64,000 nt of DNA, from positions 248,001-312,000 of the forward strand of contig JACKGY010000005.1 in the NCBI GenBank assembly GCA_020639295.1. The letters are read 5' to 3'. Numbering within the stretch: the first letter of the stretch is position 1; every line of letters starts with the position of its first letter. Positions 39,155 to 45,804 of this stretch are shown one piece after another. Position numbers and translations under genes: made by a program. The notes beneath the pieces were generated by a model. That model did not search any database and was not told where the DNA came from. It saw nothing but the letters and a program-made list of their open reading frames with translations. This stretch comes from Planctomycetota bacterium (GTDB taxonomy: Bacteria; Planctomycetota; GCA-002687715; DRQF01).

Positions 39155-39763
39155 TCAATCCAGGGCTTGACGCCGAGCGATCGCCTCTTTCAGGATCTCG
39201 ACGTTGGCGAACTCGATCGAGCCGCCGACCGGCAGGCCACGGGCCAGCCGGCTGAGCTTCAGCCCCCGCCCCTTCAGGTGCTCCTCGAGGACCAGCGCGG
39301 TGACGTCACCCTCGGCATCGGGGTTGGTCGCCAGGAGGATCTCGGTCACCGGCGAATCCGCCTCGCCCAGGCGGGCCAGCAGGGCCGGCAGGCTGGTCTC
39401 GTCGATGCCCTTCCCCTCCTGCGGCGAGACCTTGCCCTGGAGCACGTGGTAGAGACCGCGATAGACCCCCACCTTCTCGAGGGCGATCAGGTCGCGAACG
39501 TGCTCGACGACGCAGATCAGGCTCTGGTCGCGGCCGCGGTCGGCGCAGATCCGGCAGATCTCGCCGTCCGCCATGTTGAAGCAGATCCGGCAGTTCCGGA
39601 TCTGCTCCTTCACGTCGCGGATGGCCCGCGCCAGCTTCATGGCGCTCTCGCGATCGATCTTCAGCAGGTGATAGGCGAGCCGCTCGGCCGTGCGCGAGCC
39701 GACCCCGGGGAGCTTCTCGAACTCCGCGATCAGACGCTGGAGCGGCTCGGCGAGTTCCTTCAT
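39155..39763 (-). CDS. recR: recombination protein RecR
   Basis: 202 aa. An N-terminal HhH (LPGVGSRTAERLAYHLL) is followed by the four-Cys zinc finger CRICFNMADGEICRIC, the Toprim domain (ICVVEHVRDLIALEKVGVYRG with HVLQGKVSP, then TEILLATNPDAEGDVTALVLE) and a C-terminal Walker-B-like LARGLPVGGSIEFAN. With RecO/RecF it loads RecA on gapped DNA. It is the last gene of the dnaX-ybaB-recR cluster, 19 bases after ybaB. Confidence 0.97.
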   Translation of the reverse strand: MKELAEPLQRLIAEFEKLPGVGSRTAERLAYHLLKIDRESAMKLARAIRDVKEQIRNCRICFNMADGEICRICADRGRDQSLICVVEHVRDLIALEKVGVYRGLYHVLQGKVSPQEGKGIDETSLPALLARLGEADSPVTEILLATNPDAEGDVTALVLEEHLKGRGLKLSRLARGLPVGGSIEFANVEILKEAIARRQALD

Positions 39764-39782
39764 GGCAGCCGGCTCCGACCGT

Positions 39783-40106
39783 TCAGAACAGCCCGCCGAG
39801 GCCGCCCAGGCCGCCGGTGACCTTGCCCATCTCCTGCTCGGACAGCTCCTGGGCCTTGCGCAGGCCGTCGTTGACGGCGACCTGGATCAGGTCCTCGAGC
39901 ATGGAGACGTCGTCGGGATCGACCACGTCCTTCTTCAGCTTGATGCCCACGACCTCGCTGCCGCCGTTGACGAAGACGGTGACCATCCCGCCGCCGGCGC
40001 TGCCCTCGACCACCCGCTCCTTGAGCTGTTCCTGCACCCGCGCCATCTGGTCCTTCATCTTGCGGGCCTGGTTCATCAGCTCGTTCGGGTCGAATCCTCT
40101 AGCCAT
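39783..40106 (-). CDS. ybaB: YbaB/EbfC nucleoid-associated protein
   Basis: 107 aa, family-typical. The helical arms (FDPNELMNQARKMKDQMARVQEQL) and the central beta core (GGGMVTVFVNGGSEVVGIKL) are clear. It binds DNA as a dimer and sits between dnaX and recR as in most bacteria. It overlaps the 3' end of dnaX by 8 bases. The C-terminus is glycine-rich (GKVTGGLGGLGGLF). Confidence 0.95.
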   Translation of the reverse strand: MARGFDPNELMNQARKMKDQMARVQEQLKERVVEGSAGGGMVTVFVNGGSEVVGIKLKKDVVDPDDVSMLEDLIQVAVNDGLRKAQELSEQEMGKVTGGLGGLGGLF

Positions 40107-41874
40107 CGTCTCTCTCCACGTCGAGGATGCCGCCGTCGAAGGACTCGAGGAACTTGCGCACGGCGACGTCGTCTTGGACCTGCTTTCGCGGCTGCCCCTC
40201 GGCAGCGCCTTCTTCTTCGATGATGGTCAGTTCCAGGCTCTGGCCGAAGACCGCCTCCAGGCCCCGCCCGATGCCGGCACGGGCCGTGGCCTCGCCGAGC
40301 TGGCGACCGAGGAAACGGTTGGCGGCCGGCACGGCGAGGGTCAGTCGCCGGCCGTCGAGAGCCCGGGGACGGGCCTGGGCCAGGGCGCCGGCGAGCACCG
40401 TCGAGCCCTCGCGCACGACCTCGAGGACGCGCCGCCAACCGGAGCGGACCGCCGCGAGATCCAGCCGGACCTCGGCGGCGGGCGCGACGGCGGGAGGGCT
40501 CGGCTCCGGCGCGACCTGGACCTCGGCCCGGGGCGGCTCCGGCCGCCGAGCGGGCGCCGGCTCCGGGCGTGGTTCGAGCTGGGGCGCGGCGGCCTGGCCC
40601 TGGTCCCCGGACCCGGTCGGCTCGGGACCCGGGCTGACGGGGCGCGGACGGGGCGCGGCGATGGGCCGCTCCACCGGCGCCCGGGGCGGGACCGGCGGTG
40701 CCGGCCGGGCCGCGGCTGCCGGGGCTGGGGCCGGAGCGCGAGCGGCCGGGGCGATCCCGGCGCCGAGGCGCTGGAGGATCTCCTCGAGCGGGAGCAGGTG
40801 CCGCGATCTCGCCGCCTTGAGGCAGGCGAGTTCGAGCTGGATGCGTTCGTGGCCGCTACGCTTGATGTCGCCCCGCAGGTTGACGAAGAGCTTGCCCAGG
40901 TAGAGCAGGCGGTCGAGCGGCATCTGCTCCTCGAGCTCGCCGAAGAAGGCCGCGCGGCGGTCGCGATCGCGGCCGTCCGGATCGGCCTGCCAGACCAGGA
41001 AGTCACGCAGGAAGGCGGTCAGGGCCGCGAGGAGTTCCTGGGGGTCGTGCCCCGACCAGAAGGCCCGCTCCAGGGCGCCGAGGACCCCGGGGAGATCCTC
41101 GGCGGCGATCGCCCGGGCGAGCGACTCGAGGTGCTCGCGCGGCAGGACGCCGATGGCCTGCTCCAGGTCGCCGGCGGCGATCTCGTCGCCGGCATAGGAG
41201 ATGACCTGGTCGAGCAGCGACACGCTGTCCCGAAGGCCGCCTTCCGCCTTCCTGGCGATGGTCTCGAGGACCTCGCGCGGGGCCCTCACGCCCTCCAGAT
41301 CGGCGATCCTGGCCAGGCGGTCGACGATGTCCTCGACCCCGATGCGCCGGAACTCGTGGCGCTGACAGCGCGAGAGGATGGTGTCCGGCAGGTTGTTGGG
41401 GTCGGTGGTCGCGAAGACGAACTTGACGTGGGCCGGCGGCTCCTCCAGCACCTTCAACAGGGCGTTGAAGGCCTGGATGGTCAGCATGTGGACCTCGTCG
41501 ATGATGTAGAGCTTGTAGCGGCCCCGGCTGGGCACGTAGCCGGCCCCGTCGCGGATGCCGCGGACGTCGTCGATGCCCCGGTTCGAGGCGCCGTCGATCT
41601 CGATGACGTCGATGTCCTCGCCCCGGGAGATCGAGCGGCAGATCTCGCAGCGATTGCAGGGTTCCCCGTCCCGGACCTCCGGGCAGTTGAGGGCCTTGGC
41701 CAGGATGCGGGCCATCGAGGTCTTGCCCACGCCGCGCGAACCGCAGAAGAGGTAGGCGTTGGCGACCCGGCCGCTCTGGACCGCCTTCTTCAGGGTCTCG
41801 GCCACGGCCTGCTGGCCGACGACGTCGCCGAAGGACCTGGGCCGGTATTTGAGGGTGAAGACCTCGTAGCTCAT
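40099..41874 (-). CDS. dnaX: DNA polymerase III subunit gamma/tau
   Basis: 591 aa from ATG 41874, which gives the family start MSYEVFTLKYRPRSFGDVVGQ; the longer frame reads through the SRP RNA. The AAA+ clamp-loader domain has Walker A FCGSRGVGKTSMARIL, the zinc module (C-x8-C-x2-C-x2-C in CPEVRDGEPCNRCEIC), Walker B LYIIDEVHML and sensor-1 VFATTDPNNLP. Domain III ends near 365. A Pro/Ala/Arg-rich linker (about 370-470) and a C-terminal tau-like domain follow. I saw no clear A6G-type slippery site for a gamma form. Confidence 0.96.
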   Translation of the reverse strand: MSYEVFTLKYRPRSFGDVVGQQAVAETLKKAVQSGRVANAYLFCGSRGVGKTSMARILAKALNCPEVRDGEPCNRCEICRSISRGEDIDVIEIDGASNRGIDDVRGIRDGAGYVPSRGRYKLYIIDEVHMLTIQAFNALLKVLEEPPAHVKFVFATTDPNNLPDTILSRCQRHEFRRIGVEDIVDRLARIADLEGVRAPREVLETIARKAEGGLRDSVSLLDQVISYAGDEIAAGDLEQAIGVLPREHLESLARAIAAEDLPGVLGALERAFWSGHDPQELLAALTAFLRDFLVWQADPDGRDRDRRAAFFGELEEQMPLDRLLYLGKLFVNLRGDIKRSGHERIQLELACLKAARSRHLLPLEEILQRLGAGIAPAARAPAPAPAAAARPAPPVPPRAPVERPIAAPRPRPVSPGPEPTGSGDQGQAAAPQLEPRPEPAPARRPEPPRAEVQVAPEPSPPAVAPAAEVRLDLAAVRSGWRRVLEVVREGSTVLAGALAQARPRALDGRRLTLAVPAANRFLGRQLGEATARAGIGRGLEAVFGQSLELTIIEEEGAAEGQPRKQVQDDVAVRKFLESFDGGILDVERDDG

Positions 41875-41929
41875 GGGCGCTTTCGGGCTCGGGCGGGCCG
41901 CTCCGGCGGCCCCGGGGCGGCCATTATGC

Positions 41930-41947
41930 CCCTGGGGTCCCCCAGGG
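41930..41947. repeat. 8-bp hairpin between ffs and dnaX
   Basis: CCCTGGGG and CCCCAGGG around TC form a near-continuous palindrome between the SRP RNA and dnaX. It may mark the 3' end of the precursor RNA or a weak terminator. No U-run follows on the minus strand (GCATAATGG). Confidence 0.4.
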
Positions 41948-41975
41948 TCGAGGCGGGCCGGAGATGCCGCCCGAA

Positions 41976-42113
41976 GCGCCATCGGCTCGGAACCCGGACC
42001 GTGAGCTCTGCGGCACACGGCGAGCATCGCTTAGGGCTGCTCCAATCAAGGCCTGACCCGGTTCGCGCGTCGCCGTTGCGCAGTTCACGGTCCAGGTACC
42101 GAGCCGATGGCGC
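41976..42113 (-). ncRNA. ffs: signal recognition particle RNA (4.5S/small SRP RNA)
   Basis: On the minus strand the 138-nt segment folds into one long hairpin. The outer stem is 15 bp and perfect (42113-42099 with 41990-41976), then a 9-bp stem GGACCGTGA/TCACGGTCC and further imperfect helices. The apex holds the SRP core: ACCGGGTCAGGCC, a TTGATT loop, then GGAGCAGCCCTAAG, matching the domain IV GGUCAGG...GGAGCAGCC of bacterial SRP RNA that binds Ffh. The loop is a hexaloop-like UUGAUU in place of the common GNRA tetraloop. Synteny is classical: ffs-dnaX-ybaB-recR, as in Bacillus (scr-dnaX-yaaK-recR). Exact ends are estimated from the stem. Confidence 0.88.
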
Positions 42114-42128
42114 CTGGACGGGATCGGG

Positions 42129-42156
42129 AGTCTATCGGGATTTCCGGGCCGCTCAA
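42129..42156 (-). promoter_or_regulatory. probable promoter of the SRP RNA
   Basis: On the minus strand TTGAGC (42156-42151), a 16-base spacer and TAGACT (42134-42129), about 10-15 bases before the predicted RNA 5' end. The match to consensus is moderate, but spacing and position fit. Confidence 0.5.
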
Positions 42157-42346
42157 GCCGGCGCCCCGACGAGGTCCGGATGGGCTCCGCGCGAACCGCC
42201 CACCAGGCTCCCCGCGCCGAGTCCTCCCCGCTTCCTCTTGTCGCCGTCAGCCGTACAATCAGGCGATCGGTGAGCATGCGCGCCGGCGGCCGCGCGCCCC
42301 GATCACGGCCATTCCGTGTGACCCGCTCCGAAGACCGGATTCCAGA

Positions 42347-42370
42347 GACAGGAACGCGCGCGTTCCTGTC
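42347..42370. promoter_or_regulatory. perfect 24-bp palindrome just upstream of the kinase start
   Basis: Each half is GACAGGAACGCG or its reverse complement with no spacer. It ends 7 bases before ATG 42378, where the RBS would be expected; no Shine-Dalgarno is otherwise visible. It could be an operator for a dimeric repressor or a hairpin that controls translation. Confidence 0.55.
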
Positions 42371-42377
42371 GGCGTCG

Positions 42378-43691
42378 ATGCTGAAACCGCGACAGAAGAT
42401 CGGCAAGTACAAGATCGAGAGCAAGATCGGCAGCGGCGGCTACGCCGTCGTCTTTCGGGCCTACGACACGATCGAGTGCATCCGCGTCGCCCTCAAGGTG
42501 CCGCGCGATCGGCTCGACGACCAGAAGACCCTCGACGCCTTCCGTCGCGAGGTCAAGGTGGTCGCCGCGCTCGATCATCCCAACATCCTGCCGATCAAGA
42601 ACGCGAACGTCATCGACGACCTCTTCGTCATCGCCACGCCGCTCGGCAAGGGCACGCTCGCCGACCGCATGCAACGGCGCGTCGCCTTCGCCAAGGCGAT
42701 CTCCTTCATCGAGCAGATGCTCGACGCCATGGCCTATGCCCATGGCCGCCGCGTCGTCCACTGCGACATCAAGCCCGAGAACTTCATCATGTTCGAGGGC
42801 GATCGCATCCGGCTCACCGACTTCGGCATCGCCAAGTTGACCCGGCGCACGCTCACCGGACGGGGCACGGGCACGATCGGCTACTGCGCGCCGGAGCAGG
42901 CCATGGGCCGGCCCTCGCCGCGCTCCGACCTGTTCTCGATGGGGCTGGTGATGTACCAGCTCCTCACCGGCAAGTTGCCGCAATGGCCCTATAGCTGGCC
43001 CCTGCCCGGCCACGATCGGCTGAAGCGCATCGCGCACCCAGGCCTCATCGCGCTGATCCAGCGCTGCCTCGAGATCGATTCCTCGCGCCGGCATCCCGAC
43101 GCGGCCCGCCTGCTCGCCGCCTTCCGCAGGCTGAAGCCGCGCATCCTCGCCTTCGCGACCCGACAGGGCCGCGGTCGCGCCAAGCTCCGCCGGCGGACCA
43201 CCGACACCAACTGGCAGGAGGTGCGGAAGCGGGAGTTCCATCGTCGCTTCGGCAAGCTCTTCGACTGCCAGCACAGCTGCGAGCGCTGCGCCGGCCCGGT
43301 CGGCGAGTTCATGAGCTTCTGTCCCTGGTGCCGGCAGGAGCGCAAGAAGCACCGCGGCACGAGCGACTACCCCCAGATCTGTCCGCGCTGCCACCGCGGC
43401 ATGAAGCTGGACTGGCCCTACTGCGCCTACTGCTATGGCGAGGGCTTCGAGCACTCCGACAAGCACTTCTCCGACAAGCGCTACGACGGCCGCTGCGACA
43501 ACCCCGCCTGTCGCGGCCAGCTCATGCCCTTCAGTCGCTACTGCCCCTGGTGTCGGCGCAAGGTGAAGAAGCCCTGGCGCATCACCGGCATCAGCGCGCG
43601 CTGTCGATCCTGCGGCCAGAGCGCCGCGCCTGGCTTCTGGAGCTGCTGCCCCTGGTGCGGCAGCGACCAGGGCCTGGGCAGCACGACCTGA
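42378..43691 (+). CDS. Ser/Thr protein kinase with four C-terminal zinc ribbons
   Basis: 437 aa. The Hanks-type kinase domain occupies about 10-270: glycine loop IGSGGYAVVFRAY (17-29), Lys40 in VALK, catalytic loop HCDIKPEN with Asp130, DFG at 148-150 and APEQAMGRPSPRSDLFSMG. Cys replaces Arg of HRD, making it a non-RD kinase. The C-terminal ~150 residues carry eight cysteine knuckles (CERC, CPWC, CPRC, CAYC, CDNPAC, CPWC, CRSC, CPWC), enough for four zinc ribbons. No transmembrane helix, so a cytoplasmic kinase whose zinc module may bind nucleic acid or protein. ATG 42378 is chosen because the kinase fold begins right there. Confidence 0.88.
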   Translation: MLKPRQKIGKYKIESKIGSGGYAVVFRAYDTIECIRVALKVPRDRLDDQKTLDAFRREVKVVAALDHPNILPIKNANVIDDLFVIATPLGKGTLADRMQRRVAFAKAISFIEQMLDAMAYAHGRRVVHCDIKPENFIMFEGDRIRLTDFGIAKLTRRTLTGRGTGTIGYCAPEQAMGRPSPRSDLFSMGLVMYQLLTGKLPQWPYSWPLPGHDRLKRIAHPGLIALIQRCLEIDSSRRHPDAARLLAAFRRLKPRILAFATRQGRGRAKLRRRTTDTNWQEVRKREFHRRFGKLFDCQHSCERCAGPVGEFMSFCPWCRQERKKHRGTSDYPQICPRCHRGMKLDWPYCAYCYGEGFEHSDKHFSDKRYDGRCDNPACRGQLMPFSRYCPWCRRKVKKPWRITGISARCRSCGQSAAPGFWSCCPWCGSDQGLGSTT

Positions 43692-43700
43692 CCGCGCGGC

Positions 43701-44300
43701 ATGGTCGCGGACCTGCTCGACTGGCTCGATGCCACCGGCCCCTGGTCGGCGCTGGAACTCCTGCCCCTCTTCATCCTGCTCAACTTCCTTGGCCTGCCGG
43801 CGACCCTGTTGGCGAGCGTCACCGGCTACTTCACCCGTCCCCTGGTGGCGATCCCGCTCGTGCTGCTGGCCCGCAGCGTCGCGGCGCTCCTGTCCTGGTT
43901 CGCCGGTCGCCGGCTCCTGGCCCGGCGCTGGCGCGAGGCCCTGGCGCATCGCCCGCGGCTCGAGGCCCTGGACCGCGCGCTCGGCGACGGCGGCATCCGC
44001 TCGGTCATCCTGGTCCGTCTCGTCCCCTCGGTGCCCTCGACCGTGACCAGCTTCGGCTTCGGCCTGACCCGGGTCCGTCCCGGCGCGCTCTTCCTCGGCA
44101 CGCTGATCGGCACCCTGCCCAACACCGTCATCGCCGTGCTCCTGGGGGCCTCGATCGAGGATCTCGCCCACATGGACGAGGGCCGCTCCGCCTTCGCGCC
44201 GGCCTTCCGCCTGCTCCTCGTCCTCGGCCTCGCCGCGCTCCTGCTCCTCGCCCGCGGCCTCCTGAAGGGCCGCCCCGACAGGCGCGACGATCCGACCTGA
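43701..44300 (+). CDS. VTT/DedA-like (TVP38/TMEM64 family) membrane protein
   Basis: 199 aa with 5-6 hydrophobic segments. The VTT signature is visible in LVRLVPSVPSTVTSFGFGLT followed by FLGTLIGTLPNTVIAVLLGA, near residues 105-150; the N-terminal re-entrant part is FLGLPATLLASVTGYFT. The family is linked to lipid scrambling and membrane homeostasis. It lies 9 bases after the kinase gene on the same strand, so the two are probably co-transcribed; there is no evident functional tie. C-terminal tail is basic (KGRPDRRDD). Confidence 0.82.
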   Translation: MVADLLDWLDATGPWSALELLPLFILLNFLGLPATLLASVTGYFTRPLVAIPLVLLARSVAALLSWFAGRRLLARRWREALAHRPRLEALDRALGDGGIRSVILVRLVPSVPSTVTSFGFGLTRVRPGALFLGTLIGTLPNTVIAVLLGASIEDLAHMDEGRSAFAPAFRLLLVLGLAALLLLARGLLKGRPDRRDDPT

Positions 44301-44354
44301 GACCGATGGCGCCCGGCCAGCCCGCGCTCCCACGCGGGGCCGCCGGGAGCAAGC

Positions 44355-45284
44355 TCAGAACCAGGCGTCGCCGCGGATCGCCTCGAAGAAGCGATTCTTC
44401 GCCGTCGGCAGGTCGCTGAAGTTGAGGTTGAGGACCTCGCGGGCACCCTCGTAGCAGACGCTGCGGCTATGGATGCCGCCGGTGTCGAAGAAGACCGCGT
44501 CGCCGGCCCGGCCGGTGCAGACCCGGGTCTCCGTCCCGATCGCCATGGCATTCTGGGCGGTCACCTCGCAATGGAAGATGCCATGGCTGAAGTAGTGATG
44601 GAGCAGCAGCTTCTTCTCTTCGAGGGCGCGATGGGTGCCGGGTCGGTAGCGGAAGGGCGCATTCAGCTCGTCGACGTCGTCGAGCAGGATCATGACCTTC
44701 GCTTGATCCATGATCCGGTCCACGTGCCAGCCGACCAGATCGCCCCGCGGATCGCGGAAGACCCGCTCGCCGATCACGTGGCTCGGCCGGGTCGGCACCC
44801 GATAGGCCCGGCCGATCACCTCGGCCGGCCGGGCGTCGCGCCAGACCCGCGCGACCGCTTCGGGGACGCGGCAGCGATCGGGCCAGAAGTCGACCCGGGC
44901 GATGCCGGCCCGCGCCGCCGGCCCACCGCGGCAGTACTCCCAGCCGAGCGCCTCGTCGACGACCCGGAGTTCGTCGTCGGCGGCGGTGGCGAAGAGTCGC
45001 TGGGAGCGGATCTGCGCCCGGTAGACGATGCAGCGCAGCTCCTCGATCAGCTCGGGATCGGTGATGAAGCCGGGCCAGATGGCGATCCCATCCCGTTCCA
45101 GGGCGGCCGCCGTCGATTCGACCTTCGCCTCGATCGCGCTCGGGAAGCTCCGCTGGCGCAGGACCGGTTGCTCGAGGTTGCGGTCCTCGAGATGGCGGTA
45201 GACCGACATGAAGAGATCGGCGTTCGCGCGCAGCGAGGCCAGGATCTCGGCCGGACTCTTCCCCTGCTCGATCAGGCTCGGCAT
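44355..45284 (-). CDS. phytanoyl-CoA dioxygenase (PhyH)-like Fe(II)/2-oxoglutarate oxygenase
   Basis: 309 aa from ATG 45284 (GGGAGGAA just upstream). The jelly-roll metal triad is visible: His and Asp in GWHVDRIMDQAKVMILLDDV and the distal His in DTGGIHSRSVCYEGAREVLNLN, with an Arg a few residues later for 2-oxoglutarate. FRYRPGTHRALEEKK is the usual segment between them. GIAIWPGFITDPELIEELR is the typical N-terminal helix-turn of PhyH proteins. The substrate is unknown. It is the last chromosomal gene before the integrative element's left end. Confidence 0.8.
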   Translation of the reverse strand: MPSLIEQGKSPAEILASLRANADLFMSVYRHLEDRNLEQPVLRQRSFPSAIEAKVESTAAALERDGIAIWPGFITDPELIEELRCIVYRAQIRSQRLFATAADDELRVVDEALGWEYCRGGPAARAGIARVDFWPDRCRVPEAVARVWRDARPAEVIGRAYRVPTRPSHVIGERVFRDPRGDLVGWHVDRIMDQAKVMILLDDVDELNAPFRYRPGTHRALEEKKLLLHHYFSHGIFHCEVTAQNAMAIGTETRVCTGRAGDAVFFDTGGIHSRSVCYEGAREVLNLNFSDLPTAKNRFFEAIRGDAWF

Positions 45285-45490
45285 GGAGTTCCTCCCTTCC
45301 CGGGACGGAGCCGTCCCTCGGGGATTGATCGACCACCCGAGTTCGGAGCTGGAGCCCGATCTTGCCGGCGGCCAGGCCGCCAAGGAGAGGATGCCGACCC
45401 TCCGGCGCCGCGAGCGATCACGACTGTCGCGTGCTGCCGGCGTGCTCCGGGAAATGCGAGAGGCGCCGTGGATGACCACGGCGCCTCTTC

Positions 45491-45534
45491 AGTACACCCG
45501 CCAGGGTTCGAACCTGGAACCGCCTGGTTCGTAG
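45491..45534. repeat. att site, left copy (tRNA-Arg 3'-half remnant)
   Basis: 44 bp identical to 52017-52060. It contains the T-arm and variable region and half of the anticodon stem/loop of tRNA-Arg but is followed by unrelated sequence, so it cannot form a tRNA. It marks the left junction. Confidence 0.92.
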
Positions 45535-45804
45535 GCCCATCGACCCCTTCGAGACACAATTCGACGCGGGAAGACAAGACGCGCCAAATGACTATAGGGA
45601 GGAGACTTAGGCTGATTTCACGGAAGTCGGCCGGAGACACGAAAAGACGCGGAAAGACCAACAACTCGGCACAAACTCGGCACTTGGTCCCGTTTGACGC
45701 CTCATCGGATCTCGATCTCCAATCCGGAAGACAGGAGCATATTCTCCTCGGCGGCTCCACGGAGCGGTACGAGGGCGCACGTCCGAAAGGTGCGAGAGGG
45801 CGCC
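45535..45804. other. non-coding left end of the integrative element
   Basis: No gene is convincing between the PhyH-like start (45284) and the cargo stop (45805), a 520-bp stretch. It holds the left att repeat, a stretch that would supply the integrase a new 3' end after excision (stop TAG at 45608-45610), and two ACTCGGCAC repeats. The rest shows no structure I can name. Confidence 0.6.
45663..45683. repeat. paired ACTCGGCAC repeats, left end (candidate integrase arm sites)
   Basis: Two copies of AACTCGGCAC spaced one helical turn apart (11 bp), 129 bp inside the left att repeat. The same 9-mer pair with the same 11-bp period lies inside the right end. This layout is that of arm-type binding sites of lambda-like integrases. 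Confidence 0.6.

Noticed and set aside
40099..42027. Longer dnaX start at 42027
   Set aside because: The extra N-terminal residues translate the SRP RNA gene; the family N-terminus begins at ATG 41874.
45470..45540. Peptide-like HPPGFEPGTAWF translation near the left att and again near 52030
   Set aside because: It is simply the antisense translation of the tRNA-Arg core, not a coding sequence.
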